DNA from: Burkholderia savannae
Lineage (GTDB): Bacteria; Pseudomonadota; Gammaproteobacteria; Burkholderiales; Burkholderiaceae
Direction: 5' to 3'
Assembly (NCBI RefSeq): GCF_001524445.2
Contig: NZ_CP013417.1
Coordinates: 2,914,001-2,978,000 of the forward strand
Length of the DNA stretch: 64,000 nt
Of this stretch, positions 55,837 through 64,000 are shown piece by piece. Within the stretch, counting starts at the first letter, position 1. Each line of letters starts with the position of its first letter. A model generated the notes under the pieces. It was given only the letters and a program-made list of their open reading frames with translations. It searched no databases and was not told the DNA's origin. The translations under genes were made by a program, and so were the position numbers.

Positions 55837-56147
55837 GCACCAAGCAGATCGAAGTGTCGATTCTCGGCCAGGCGTATCGCCTCGCCTGCTCGCCCGAAAC
55901 CGAAGCGGCGCTCGTCGAGGCGGTCGCGCGCGTCGATGCGGAAATGTCGAAGATCCGCGCGAACAGCTCGGTGCGCGGCACCGATCGCATCGCCGTGATG
56001 GCCGCGCTGTCGCTCGCATCGGAGCTGCTGAGGCTGCAACAGAGCGTGCGTCACGGAGAAGCGTTCCCTGCGGAAGAAATCCGGCGTACAATGCATCAAA
56101 TGAATGAACAACTCGGTGCAGTGCTCGCACAGCACGAGGTGCAGTAA
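55833..56147 (+). CDS. zapA: Cell division protein ZapA
   Basis: A 104-residue protein that binds FtsZ filaments and bundles them at the division site. The start KQIEVSILGQAYRLACSPE and the following helices (VARVDAEMSKIRANSS, DRIAVMAALSLASELL) are typical of ZapA, with a coiled-coil C-terminus. It overlaps the ZapB-like gene by 4 nt (ATGA). The 6S RNA gene follows, the classical order seen in many proteobacteria. Confidence 0.92.
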   Translation: MSTKQIEVSILGQAYRLACSPETEAALVEAVARVDAEMSKIRANSSVRGTDRIAVMAALSLASELLRLQQSVRHGEAFPAEEIRRTMHQMNEQLGAVLAQHEVQ

Positions 56148-56229
56148 AATGCTTCACCAGGTTCGGCCACTGCTTGATCTATCGCGTTCAAGCCGCTGAA
56201 TTCAAAGGTGATTCGAACAGTTAAGTCAG

Positions 56230-56410
56230 CTTCCCTGCCTGGTTCGCCAAGGTCATATATTCCTTGAACCAATGCCATGTGCACGGTTGCGGAAATTTGT
56301 AGCACGGGCGCGCGCGTCACTCTGTCTGATGTACCCGAAGTGCTGCTAACTGCGACCAATTCTGAACCTCAGGTTCAGGATGCCGGCCTAGCGGCCAAGG
56401 CGGGGGCCTA
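56230..56410 (+). ncRNA. ssrS: 6S RNA
   Basis: The region after zapA folds like 6S RNA. A closing stem pairs CCCTGCCT (56233-56240) with AGGCGGGG near 56398-56405. A large central bubble is flanked by GGTTCGCCAAGGTCATATAT and CTAACTGCGACC. The 3' side has the hairpin TGAACCTCAGGTTCA (as in the E. coli gene). A terminator follows at 56416. 6S RNA binds RNA polymerase with the housekeeping sigma factor and adjusts transcription in stationary phase. Location after zapA is the conserved site of ssrS. Exact ends are approximate. Confidence 0.85.
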
Positions 56411-56415
56411 TTCGA

Positions 56416-56449
56416 CGGCATCGGGCAAAGCCCGATGCCGTTTCCTTTT
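56416..56449 (+). terminator. Intrinsic terminator after 6S RNA
   Basis: An 11-bp perfect stem (CGGCATCGGGC 56416-56426, GCCCGATGCCG 56430-56440) with an AAA loop and the tail TTTCCTTTT, directly after the 6S region and before the EVE gene. Confidence 0.92.
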
Positions 56450-56485
56450 GTGCAGCCTTTTCATTGCGTCGAGTCGTTGCGATCC

Positions 56486-56947
56486 ATGCGCTACTGGCTG
56501 ATGAAATCCGAACCGGACGAGGCGAGCATCGACGACCTCGCCGCCGCCGCCGACCAAACCTTGCCGTGGACCGGCGTGCGCAACTATCAGGCGCGCAACT
56601 TCATGCGCGACACGATGCGGATCGGCGACGGCGTGCTGTTCTACCACTCGAGCTGCCCCGAGCCCGGCATCGCGGGGCTCGCGGAAGTCACGTCGACGCC
56701 CTACCCCGATCCGACGCAATTCGATTCGCAAAGTCCGTACCACGATCCGAAGTCGACTCAGGAATCCCCGCGCTGGGTGCTCGTCGACGTGCGCTTCGTC
56801 AAGAAGACGCCGCTCGTTTCCCTCGGCGCATTGCGCGAGCACGAGGAACTCGCCGACATGCGCGTGCTCGCGAAGGGCAACCGGCTGTCGATCACGCCCG
56901 TCACGCCCGAAGAATGGCGCTTCATCACGAAGCGCCTGATGAAGTGA
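56486..56947 (+). CDS. EVE domain protein (thymocyte nuclear protein 1 type)
   Basis: A 153-residue protein that is one EVE domain: MRYWLMKSEPDEASIDDL at the start, WTGVRNYQARNFMRD, YHSSCPEPGIAGLAEV and KGNRLSITPVTPEEW. EVE domains belong to the PUA-like fold and bind modified bases in DNA or RNA; the target here is unknown. It starts at 56486, just downstream of the 6S terminator, so it needs its own promoter or read-through. Confidence 0.9.
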   Translation: MRYWLMKSEPDEASIDDLAAAADQTLPWTGVRNYQARNFMRDTMRIGDGVLFYHSSCPEPGIAGLAEVTSTPYPDPTQFDSQSPYHDPKSTQESPRWVLVDVRFVKKTPLVSLGALREHEELADMRVLAKGNRLSITPVTPEEWRFITKRLMK

Positions 56948-57144
56948 CGCGGCGGCCACGTCAAACATTGTCAGACCCGGCGCGCGAAGCCGCGCCGGCC
57001 GGAACCTCGGCCCGCTTTCGACAGCCTAACGGGCGCTCGACAGATGCAGTGCCGCATCCGCCGGGCGTTTCGAAAGAAGCGCGGCGTCCGTCCGCGCCCC
57101 GCACGCCGCATGTCGCGTGCGCGCTTACGCTCAAGGAGTCAACA

Positions 57145-57882
57145 ATGACGAAAAAATCCGCTCTAGCCGTTGCCGTCACGCTCGCGGCGGCGCTGCCGAT
57201 CGCCTTCGCGCTCGCCCCGTCCGCGGCGCGCGCGCAAAGCATGGGCCAGATGCAGCCGCCCGCGGGCGTGCTGTCGCTGTCCGCGCAGGCGAGCACCGAT
57301 GTTCCGCAGGACGTCGTCGACATCACGCTGTTCTACGAACAACAGGCGAAAGATCCGGGCACGCTGACCGCCGAGCTGAACAAGCGCGCGGACGCGGCGC
57401 TCGCGCAGGCGCGCGGCGTATCGGGCGTCACCGCGCGCACGGGCGAATTCTCGGTGTCGCCGAGCATCGACCGTGACGGCAAGATCTCCGCGTGGCGCGG
57501 CCGCACCGAGGTCGTGCTCGAGTCGCACGACTTCGCGGCCGCGTCGAAGCTCGCGGGCCAGTTGAGCCCGATGATGCAGGTGGCCAACGTCGCGTTCTCG
57601 CTGTCGCCCGAAGCGCAGCGCGCGGCCGAGCAAAAGCTCACGTCGGAAGCGATCAAGGCGTTCCGCACGCGCGCCGAGGAAGCGACGCGCGCGTTCGGCT
57701 ACAGCAACTATTCGATCCGTGAAGTGAACGTCGGCAGCGGCCGCAACGTGCAGCCGTATCCGCGGATGTTCGCGATGGCCGCGCCCGCGATGGACAGCGC
57801 GAAGGCGAGCGCGCCGATCGCCGTCGAAGGCGGCAAGACGACCGTGACCGTCAACGTGAACGGTTCGGTGCAGATGAAGTGA
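57145..57882 (+). CDS. SIMPL domain periplasmic protein
   Basis: A 245-residue secreted protein with a signal peptide (about 1-30) and a SIMPL/DUF541 domain: GVLSLSAQASTDVPQDVVDI, VSPSIDRDGKISAWRGRTEV, VANVAFSLSPE and a closing VTVNVNGSVQMK. Such proteins are periplasmic or outer-membrane associated and of unknown function. AAGGAG (57133-57138) decides the start. Single gene with its own terminator. Confidence 0.9.
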   Translation: MTKKSALAVAVTLAAALPIAFALAPSAARAQSMGQMQPPAGVLSLSAQASTDVPQDVVDITLFYEQQAKDPGTLTAELNKRADAALAQARGVSGVTARTGEFSVSPSIDRDGKISAWRGRTEVVLESHDFAAASKLAGQLSPMMQVANVAFSLSPEAQRAAEQKLTSEAIKAFRTRAEEATRAFGYSNYSIREVNVGSGRNVQPYPRMFAMAAPAMDSAKASAPIAVEGGKTTVTVNVNGSVQMK

Positions 57883-57930
57883 AATGAAGCGGCGCGGGCG
57901 GCAATGTGGCGCGCCGCCCGCCGTCGACGA

Positions 57931-57960
57931 AACGCCGGCTTCTCGCCGGCGTTTTTTATT
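57931..57960 (+). terminator. Intrinsic terminator after the SIMPL-domain gene
   Basis: A 9-bp stem (AACGCCGGC 57931-57939, GCCGGCGTT 57945-57953) with a 5-nt loop, followed by TTTTTATT. Confidence 0.9.
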
Positions 57961-58109
57961 GCGCTTCGTGCATGTCGGAACTTGCGATCGCATGTCGCAG
58001 GTTGTTCGATTGCTCGCGATCACGAGCGCTGGCCGCACGTTGCGCGCGTGAAAGGCAGGCCCGGCGTTCCGCGTATCGGCACGGTGCGCATCGTACGCCG
58101 CGCGTCATG

Positions 58110-58179
58110 TGCCGTATGCCGTGCGTCGTGCGTCGTGCGCCGTGCGCCGTGCGCCGTGCGCCGTGCGCCGTGCGCCGCA
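58110..58179. repeat. Heptanucleotide array, consensus CGCCGTG, about 10 units
   Basis: Two TGCCGTR units, two CGTCGTG units, then five perfect CGCCGTG units (58138-58172) and a final CGCCGCA, all in 7-bp register. It lies in the 389-bp spacer between the convergent SIMPL-domain gene and lgt; the remaining spacer holds only the terminator. Confidence 0.9.
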
Positions 58180-58271
58180 ATCAGCGTACGCGCAAGCGCG
58201 GCCCGCCGCCCACGCCGTTCGCGCCGGGCCGGCGGCCGCGCGATCGCACGCAGCCGCGCGGCGCCGCTCGA

Positions 58272-59162
58272 TCAGGCCGTCTTCGCGACGCCCCCGCGCC
58301 GATACGCCCAGACCATCATCAGCACGCCCGCGATGATCATCGGCAGCGACAGCCACTGCCCCATCGACAGCCCGAACGTCAGCAAACCGAGGAAATCGTC
58401 CGGCTCGCGCGCGAATTCGACCGTGAAGCGCGCGAGGCCATACCCGATCAGGAACAGCGCCGAGATCGCGCCCATCGGCCGCTGCCTGCGCGAGAAGAAC
58501 CACAGCACGATGAAGAGCGCAATGCCCTCGAGCGCGATTTCGTACAACTGCGACGGATGCCGCGGCAGCATCTGGTGCGACAGGAACACCTCGTTCAGAT
58601 CCCACTTCGCCGCGAGATCCTGATGCGCGGCGAGCCACGCGGCGTCGTCGCGCGACGCGCCCGGGAACAGCATCGCCCACGGCGCGTCGGGGCTCGTCAC
58701 GCGGCCCCACAGCTCGCCGTTGATGAAATTGCCGAGACGCCCGGCCGCGAGCCCCGTCGGCACCATCGGCGCGACGAAGTCGGTCACTTCGAGCCAGTGG
58801 CGCTTGCGCTGCCACGCGAACAGCGCCATCGCCAACGTGACGCCGAGGAAGCCGCCGTGGAACGACATCCCGCCCTCCCACACCCGGAAGATGTCGAGCG
58901 GATGCGAGAAGTAGTAGCCGGCCTTGTAGAACAGCACATAGCCGAGCCGGCCGCCCAGCACGACGCCGAGCACGCCGTAGAACATCATGTCGTCGATGTC
59001 CTTCGCGCTCCAGCCTTGCGCGGCGACGTACGGCAGCTTCAGGCGCAACCGCCCGACGACGATCGCGAGGATGAAGCCGACGAGATACATGAGCCCGTAC
59101 CAGCGCACGGCGAGCGGGCCGAGGTGAATCGCGACGGGATCGAAATTCGGATGAATGATCAT
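58272..59162 (-). CDS. lgt: Prolipoprotein diacylglyceryl transferase
   Basis: A 296-residue inner-membrane enzyme that transfers diacylglycerol from phosphatidylglycerol to the lipobox cysteine of prolipoproteins, the first step of lipoprotein maturation. About seven hydrophobic helices, the [13 protein letters not shown] motif and the family signature [14 protein letters not shown] with the catalytic arginine and asparagine are visible; HPSQLYEI is also conserved. The window's own lipoproteins (C22 at 27721 and C29 of the SodC-like protein) are substrates. Confidence 0.96.
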   Translation of the reverse strand: MIIHPNFDPVAIHLGPLAVRWYGLMYLVGFILAIVVGRLRLKLPYVAAQGWSAKDIDDMMFYGVLGVVLGGRLGYVLFYKAGYYFSHPLDIFRVWEGGMSFHGGFLGVTLAMALFAWQRKRHWLEVTDFVAPMVPTGLAAGRLGNFINGELWGRVTSPDAPWAMLFPGASRDDAAWLAAHQDLAAKWDLNEVFLSHQMLPRHPSQLYEIALEGIALFIVLWFFSRRQRPMGAISALFLIGYGLARFTVEFAREPDDFLGLLTFGLSMGQWLSLPMIIAGVLMMVWAYRRGGVAKTA

Positions 59163-59269
59163 GAGTTAGCGTTGATGGTTCTGAATCGATGCGGCACGCA
59201 CGGCGACGCCGACGTTCGAGGCGACGCGCATGCGGCAACCGCGGTTCGACGGGCGCGCCGCGCGAACGT

Positions 59270-60241
59270 TCACGGGCGCGCCGCGAGCCTGCCCGCGCGC
59301 GCCCGGCCAGGCACGCCGGCCGGCGGATCGGAGGGCGACACCCGCTGCGCGTCGCCGCGCACGACGTCGATGAAGCCCGCGAGCACCGGGCTCACGTCGC
59401 CCGTGCGCCACACGAGGCCCGTCTCGACGACGGGCGCCGTAGCGGCGAGCGCGCGATAGACGACGCCCGTGCGCCGCAGGTTACGCAGCGATTGCGGCAC
59501 CAGTGCGACGCCCATGCCCGCCGACACGAGGCTCACGATCGTCTGCATCTGGATCGCCTCCTGGCCGATGCGCGGCGCGACACCCGCCGCGCCGTAGCAG
59601 CCCGTAATGATGTCATAAAAGCCGGGCGCCAAACGACGCGGGAAGATGACGAGCGGCAGCGACGCGATGTCGGCGATCCGCACGGGCGCGTCGCCCGCCG
59701 CCTCGCTCGCGTCGGCCGGCATCGCGACGACGAGCGGCTCGCGCAGCACCGGCAGATACGACAGCGACGCCGCATGGCGCGGCGGCACGGGCGGAATCAC
59801 GAGCCCCGCGTCGATGCGGCCCGCGACGAGCTCCTCGATCTGCACGTCGCTCGTCGCCTCGGTCAGTTGCAGGCGCACGTGCGGATAGCGCGCGCCGAAC
59901 TCGCGCAGCAGCTGCGGCAGCAGCCCGTAGTCGGCCGTCGACACGAACGCGAGCGCGAGCGACCCCGCCTCGCCGCGCGCGAGGCTCTGCGCGAGAGGCG
60001 GCAGCGCGTCGGCCGCGGCGATCAGCCGCCGCACGTCGGGCAACAGCGCCGAGCCGACCGCGGTCAGCTCGACCGAGCGCTTCGTGCGCGCGAACAGCGC
60101 GACGCCGAGCGCGTCCTCGAGCGCGCGAATCGCCTGCGACAGCGGCGGCTGCGTCATCGAGAGCCGCTCGGCGGCCCGGCCGAAGTGCCGCTCGTCGGCG
60201 ACGGCGACGAAATAGCGCCATTGGCGTAAATCAGGGGTCAC
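59270..60241 (-). CDS. LysR-family transcriptional regulator
   Basis: A regulator of about 323 residues. The helix-turn-helix is near the start (FVAVADERHFGRAAERLSMTQPPLSQAIRALE, given in two 20-residue parts: FVAVADERHFGRAAERLSMT and QPPLSQAIRALE), followed by a two-lobed effector-binding domain (GSLALAFVST, IDAGLVIPPVPP). No ATG is available; the GTG at 60241 has GGAG six bases upstream and is preferred over the GTG at 60253. It is divergent from ilvD with a T-N11-A box between them, so ilvD is the likely target, but this is inferred from position. Confidence 0.88.
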   Translation of the reverse strand: MTPDLRQWRYFVAVADERHFGRAAERLSMTQPPLSQAIRALEDALGVALFARTKRSVELTAVGSALLPDVRRLIAAADALPPLAQSLARGEAGSLALAFVSTADYGLLPQLLREFGARYPHVRLQLTEATSDVQIEELVAGRIDAGLVIPPVPPRHAASLSYLPVLREPLVVAMPADASEAAGDAPVRIADIASLPLVIFPRRLAPGFYDIITGCYGAAGVAPRIGQEAIQMQTIVSLVSAGMGVALVPQSLRNLRRTGVVYRALAATAPVVETGLVWRTGDVSPVLAGFIDVVRGDAQRVSPSDPPAGVPGRARAGRLAARP

Positions 60242-60318
60242 ATCGCTCTCCACGTCCTTGTCGACCGACGGATTAATATGAAAATCGACCTAATAAGTGA
60301 TGAATAATATATTGGACA

Positions 60319-60331
60319 TTCTCTAAGAGAA
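60319..60331. promoter_or_regulatory. LysR-type T-N11-A inverted repeat
   Basis: TTCTCTAAGAGAA: a 6-1-6 inverted repeat that fits the T-N11-A box of LysR regulators, in a notably AT-rich island (60270-60340). TTGGAC at 60312-60317 may be a -35 element for ilvD, so the box would overlap the promoter. The ilvD start is 83 bp to the right. Confidence 0.5.
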
Positions 60332-60413
60332 ACTGCATTCTTGCCCACCTGAGCCGGACCGCGCCGATGCAGCGCGCCGCCCCACAGTCAACCAGTCGAT
60401 GGATGGAGTCCCC

Positions 60414-62087
60414 ATGTCGTACAACCGCCGCTCGAAGAACATCACGCAAGGCGTGGCCCGTTCGCCGAATCGCTCGATGTATTACGCGCTCGGCTACCAG
60501 AAGGACGATTTCGACAAGCCGATGATCGGCATCGCCAACGGCCACTCGACAATCACGCCGTGCAACGCGGGCCTGCAGCGCCTGTCGGACGCAGCCGTCG
60601 CGGCCGTCAAGGCCGCCGACGCGAACCCGCAGATCTTCGGCACGCCGACGATCTCGGACGGCATGTCGATGGGCACCGAAGGGATGAAGTACTCGCTCGT
60701 GTCGCGCGAGGTGATCGCCGACTGCATCGAGACCTGCGTGCAGGGCCAATGGATGGACGGCGTCGTCGTCGTGGGCGGCTGCGACAAGAACATGCCGGGC
60801 GGCATGATCGCGCTCGCGCGAATCAACGTGCCGGGCATCTACGTGTACGGCGGCACGATCCGCCCCGGCCACTGGAAGGGCCGCGACCTGACGATCGTGT
60901 CGTCGTTCGAGGCGGTCGGCGAGTTCACCGCCGGGCGCATGTCGCAGGAAGATTTCGAAGGGGTCGAAAAGAACGCGTGCCCGACGACGGGCTCGTGCGG
61001 CGGCATGTACACCGCGAACACGATGAGCTCGTCGTTCGAGGCGCTCGGCATGTCGCTGCTGTATTCGTCGACGATGGCCAATCCCGATCAGGAGAAGGTC
61101 GACTCGGCGGCCGAATCGGCGCGCGTGCTCGTCGAAGCGGTGAAGCGCGACCTGAAGCCGCGCGACATCATCACGAAGCAGTCGATCGAGAACGCGGTGT
61201 CGGTGATCATGGCCACCGGCGGCTCGACGAACGCGGTGCTCCACTATCTGGCGATCGCGCACGCGGCCGAGATCGAATGGTCGATCGAGGATTTCGAGCG
61301 CATCCGCAAACGCGTGCCGGTGATCTGCGACCTGAAGCCGTCGGGCCAGTACGTCGCGACCGACCTGCACGCGGCGGGCGGCATTCCGCAAGTGATGAAG
61401 ATCCTGCTCGACGCGGGCCTGCTGCACGGAGATTGCACGACGATCACGGGCCGCACGATCGCCGAGGAGCTGAAGGACGTGCCGGGCGCGCCGCGCGCCG
61501 ACCAGAAGGTGATCTACCCGATCGACCAGGCGCTGTACAAGGAAGGCCATCTCGCGATCCTGAAGGGCAACCTCGCCGAGGACGGCGCGGTCGCGAAGAT
61601 CACCGGCCTGAAGAATCCGGTCATCACCGGCCCGGCGCGCGTGTTCGATGACGAGCAGAGCGCACTCGCGGCGATCCTCGACGACAAGATCAACGCGGGC
61701 GACGTGGTCGTGCTGCGCTACCTCGGCCCGCAGGGCGGCCCGGGGATGCCGGAGATGCTCGCGCCGACGTCGGCGATCATCGGCAAGGGCCTCGGCGAAT
61801 CGGTCGGCCTCATCACGGACGGCCGCTTCTCGGGCGGCACGTGGGGGATGGTGGTCGGCCACGTCGCGCCGGAAGCGTTCGTCGGCGGCACGATCGCGCT
61901 CGTGCAGGAGGGCGATTCGATCACGATCGACGCGCACAAGCTGCTGCTGCAACTGAACGTCGACGACGCCGAGCTGGCGCGCCGCCGCGCCGCATGGAAG
62001 CAACCGGCGCCGCGTTACACGCGCGGCGTGCTCGCGAAGTATGCGGCGCTCGCCCGCCCGGCGAACGAGGGCGCGGTGACGGGCTGA
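60414..62087 (+). CDS. ilvD: Dihydroxy-acid dehydratase
   Basis: A 557-residue iron-sulfur enzyme that dehydrates dihydroxyvalerate-type acids in valine, isoleucine, leucine and pantothenate synthesis. Cysteines that bind the cluster are in [22 protein letters not shown] and [14 protein letters not shown]; the C-terminal [13 protein letters not shown] is the family signature. The length is the short, single-cluster type common in Burkholderia. The ATG at 60414 has GGAG upstream; an earlier ATG at 60399 is less likely. Confidence 0.97.
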   Translation: MSYNRRSKNITQGVARSPNRSMYYALGYQKDDFDKPMIGIANGHSTITPCNAGLQRLSDAAVAAVKAADANPQIFGTPTISDGMSMGTEGMKYSLVSREVIADCIETCVQGQWMDGVVVVGGCDKNMPGGMIALARINVPGIYVYGGTIRPGHWKGRDLTIVSSFEAVGEFTAGRMSQEDFEGVEKNACPTTGSCGGMYTANTMSSSFEALGMSLLYSSTMANPDQEKVDSAAESARVLVEAVKRDLKPRDIITKQSIENAVSVIMATGGSTNAVLHYLAIAHAAEIEWSIEDFERIRKRVPVICDLKPSGQYVATDLHAAGGIPQVMKILLDAGLLHGDCTTITGRTIAEELKDVPGAPRADQKVIYPIDQALYKEGHLAILKGNLAEDGAVAKITGLKNPVITGPARVFDDEQSALAAILDDKINAGDVVVLRYLGPQGGPGMPEMLAPTSAIIGKGLGESVGLITDGRFSGGTWGMVVGHVAPEAFVGGTIALVQEGDSITIDAHKLLLQLNVDDAELARRRAAWKQPAPRYTRGVLAKYAALARPANEGAVTG

Positions 62088-62140
62088 CGCGCGAGCGCGC
62101 GCCGCCACGGCGGAACCACAAAAAGCGACAAGATGACGAA

Positions 62141-62175
62141 GGGGGCGCGACGTACTCGCGCCCCCTTTCCTTTTA
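62141..62175 (+). terminator. Intrinsic terminator after ilvD
   Basis: A 10-bp stem (GGGGGCGCGA 62141-62150, TCGCGCCCCC 62156-62165) with a 5-nt loop and tail TTTCCTTTTAT. Its tail merges with TATAAT (62174-62179), a possible -10 box for the cytochrome gene. Confidence 0.9.
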
Positions 62176-62221
62176 TAATGCGCGCACCGCCAAGCCGGAC
62201 GCTGTGCCGGCGGAGACCAGC

Positions 62222-62545
62222 ATGAAGAGAACGACCTTGCGCCTGATGGCAATCGCGCTCGTTGCCGCGGCCGCAAATGCGCATGCGCAGCAGTCCGACG
62301 GGCTCGCGCTCGCGCAACGCAAGAACTGCATGGCGTGCCATGCGATCGACAAGACGTTGATGGGGCCGTCGTTCCGCGCGATCGCCGACAAGTACGCCGC
62401 GCGCGGCGACGCCGCCGGCTATCTCGCTCAGACGATCGTCAAGGGCAGCGTCGGCGTGTGGGGCGGCGTGCCGATGCCCGCGAACACGCAATTGACGAGC
62501 GCCGAGGCCGGCACGCTCGCGCACTGGGTACTGACGCTCAAGTAA
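62222..62545 (+). CDS. Small periplasmic cytochrome c (class I)
   Basis: A 107-residue periplasmic electron carrier with a signal peptide (about 1-22, ending AHA) and one heme c site: C36-M-A-C39-H40. The axial methionine is in GVPMPANTQL near residue 86. Size and layout match cytochrome c-551/c-552. It would pass electrons to terminal oxidases or other reductases in the periplasm. GGAG precedes the ATG. Single gene after the ilvD terminator. Confidence 0.93.
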   Translation: MKRTTLRLMAIALVAAAANAHAQQSDGLALAQRKNCMACHAIDKTLMGPSFRAIADKYAARGDAAGYLAQTIVKGSVGVWGGVPMPANTQLTSAEAGTLAHWVLTLK

Positions 62546-62684
62546 GCCGCATGGAAAGACAAGACGCCGACGACGGCGTCTCGCGCATGATTGCGCGATG
62601 GCGGTGCACGCAGCGCGTCACCTGCGCGCCGCCTCTCACGCCCCGTGCGGCGCAGCGCGGCCGACGAGCCGCCCCGGCCCGCCG

Positions 62685-63380
62685 TCATGCGGCGGCGTTG
62701 CCGTTGCCGTGCTCGTTGCGACGGGCGAGCGCCGCGCCGACTTCCTCCGTTACCCAGCCCGCCACCTCGGTTTCCAGCGCAAGCGCGACTTCGCGCGCGA
62801 TCTGGCCGACGAGCCAGCCCGCATGGTCCTGCAACGCGTCGCGGCATCGCGCCTCGATGAGGCCGCGCCCCTCGCCCGTCAGATAGTTGGTCATCCGGCT
62901 CTTCAGCCGGTCGGCGATCTGCCGCGCCTCGAGGTCCGCGGCGAGCGACGGCGCGGCATACGGCGGCGCGGCGCGCGCCGCATCGGGCGTCGACGACGGC
63001 AGTGCAGCGGGCGGCGCGAGATCCGCCGCAAAATGCGCGGCTGGCAATTCGTCGGCGTACGCCGCGGGCGCCGCATACGCGGTCGGCAGCTCGGCCGCGA
63101 GCGCATCCGGCGTCGGCACGAACGGCGGCTCGACGTGCGTCGGCGCGCGCAGCTCGTCGACGAGCCTCGGCGACGCGTCGCGCGCCGCGGGCTCGGCCGC
63201 GCGGGCCTCTTCCACGGTGCCCGCCGCACCGGCCACTGCACCGGCCACCGCATCAGCCGCCGCATCGGCCGCCGCGTCCGCCTGCACGCGCCCGGCGACG
63301 GGCGGCCGCGCGAGCGCGGGGTTGCCGGGCACGAGCACGTCGGTCAGCACGGGAATCGACGATTCGTTGGCTTCGACCAC
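62685..63380 (-). CDS. DUF2486 family protein, alanine-rich
   Basis: A 231-residue protein of unknown function, with a low-complexity middle (alanine, proline and valine repeats, residues about 30-150) and a conserved C-terminal helix-rich part (ARQIADRLKSRMTNYLTGEG and WLVGQIAREVALALE). In Burkholderia this family sits after holC, as here. It lacks a signal peptide and membrane helices. It starts 22 nt after the holC stop and is the last gene of pepA-holC-DUF2486. Confidence 0.8.
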   Translation of the reverse strand: MVEANESSIPVLTDVLVPGNPALARPPVAGRVQADAAADAAADAVAGAVAGAAGTVEEARAAEPAARDASPRLVDELRAPTHVEPPFVPTPDALAAELPTAYAAPAAYADELPAAHFAADLAPPAALPSSTPDAARAAPPYAAPSLAADLEARQIADRLKSRMTNYLTGEGRGLIEARCRDALQDHAGWLVGQIAREVALALETEVAGWVTEEVGAALARRNEHGNGNAAA

Positions 63381-63402
63381 GGTTGTCCTCCGTCTGCGCG
63401 GG

Positions 63403-63819
63403 CTAGCCGCCCTGCTTGTGGTTGTTGAGCGCGTAGCCGCGGTCGCGGTAGAACCGGTACCGCTCGCGTCCGGCCGCGAGCTCGTCGGGCGCGTTGCCGA
63501 CCACTTCGAGCAGCCGCTCGAAGCGCGCGAACTGCGCCGGCACGTCCGCGCCCAGGTTCAGCAGGATGCCATGATGCGACGCGCGCTCGAGATCCGCGGT
63601 CAGCACGATCGGCGTGGTCGCCGCGTGCGCGTTGTCGATCGCGCAATGCGGAATGAAATCGAGCGGCGAGAACGTCCACAGCCGCTCGTCGAGCGCGCGC
63701 AGCCGCGCGGGCTCCGCGCACACGACGACGGGCTGCCCCGCCTGATACGCCTTGCGCAGCAGCCGGCACGCGTACGCGAGCGAATCGCCGACGTTGGTAT
63801 GGAAGTCGATGCGCGTCAT
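63403..63819 (-). CDS. holC: DNA polymerase III chi subunit
   Basis: A 138-residue subunit of the clamp-loader complex that binds single-strand DNA-binding protein through its C-terminus side and helps hand over primers. The family pattern is visible: MTRIDFHTNVGDSLAYACRL, LDERLWTFSPLDFIPH, ILLNLGADVP and YRDRGYALNNHK. It lies 43 nt after the pepA stop, the usual pepA-holC order. Confidence 0.93.
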   Translation of the reverse strand: MTRIDFHTNVGDSLAYACRLLRKAYQAGQPVVVCAEPARLRALDERLWTFSPLDFIPHCAIDNAHAATTPIVLTADLERASHHGILLNLGADVPAQFARFERLLEVVGNAPDELAAGRERYRFYRDRGYALNNHKQGG

Positions 63820-63862
63820 CGCTCGCCGCGCCCCGCCGCGCCGATCGTCGAACCCCGCGCCA

Positions 63863-64000
<138 letters not shown>

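Overview
This is a stretch of GC-rich proteobacterial chromosome that looks like chromosome 1 of a Burkholderia pseudomallei-group species. The signs are the fused hemD-hemX gene, the characteristic 994-residue Ppc, the pepA-holC-DUF2486 order, the cobalamin cluster and the abundance of short tandem repeats. The exact species cannot be fixed from the sequence alone. Nothing marks the window as a mobile island: there are no insertion sequences, integrases, tRNA genes, phage genes or CRISPR arrays. Most of it is core metabolism, envelope and information processing, with one accessory fimbrial cluster.

Layout, left to right. (1) 1-3112: the end of an aldehyde dehydrogenase, a short-chain dehydrogenase and an MFS transporter, probably a small catabolic operon, closed by a terminator shared with the convergent heme genes. 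(2) 3221-7369, minus strand: hemC, fused hemD-hemX, hemY. (3) 7703-10687: ppc, transcribed divergently. (4) 11269-13020: a SAM methyltransferase and a divergent XRE/MmyB-type regulator sharing a promoter with a 14-bp palindrome. (5) 13090-18873: Csu-type chaperone-usher fimbriae (pilin, chaperone, usher, and a two-domain tip-like protein on the opposite strand). (6) 19312-24812: argH, a HAD phosphatase, an LprI-like secreted protein and a large Orn/Lys/Arg decarboxylase. (7) 24915-27348, minus: dcd, a SodC-like lipoprotein lacking most metal ligands, and the Fe-S carrier apbC. (8) 27721-31003: an OmpA-family lipoprotein and metG. (9) 31825-37737, minus: tamB-tamA for outer-membrane protein assembly. 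(10) 37947-40879: DUF3460, scpA, panC, panD. (11) 41487-42783, minus: an orphan ParA ATPase and a DoxX protein. (12) 42935-55270: the cobalamin block. It holds cobQ; cobU-cbiB-cobD-btuF; and btuB-btuC-btuD-cobT-cobS-cobC behind a clear cobalamin riboswitch. (13) 55486-57882: a ZapB-like protein, zapA, the 6S RNA gene, an EVE-domain protein and a SIMPL-domain protein. (14) 58272-62545: lgt, a LysR regulator, ilvD and a c-type cytochrome. (15) 62685-64000, minus: DUF2486, holC and the end of pepA.

Functional links. The cobalamin block is a self-contained late-pathway and uptake module: outer-membrane receptor, periplasmic binding protein, permease and ATPase, then amidation, aminopropanol attachment and nucleotide-loop assembly. 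The cob(I)alamin adenosyltransferase and the corrin-ring genes are not in this window. TamA and TamB form one transport and assembly complex. PanC and PanD supply pantothenate.

The most unusual feature is the tandem-repeat landscape. Arrays with 6- or 9-bp units lie inside reading frames near the N-termini of exported proteins and CobQ, where copy changes keep the frame. Arrays with 7- or 10-bp units lie in spacers between convergent genes. I found no convincing evidence of an entirely new multi-gene system. The best leads are these arrays, the degenerate SodC-like lipoprotein, a structured transcript after the OmpA lipoprotein gene, and the operator-like palindromes in the divergent promoters.
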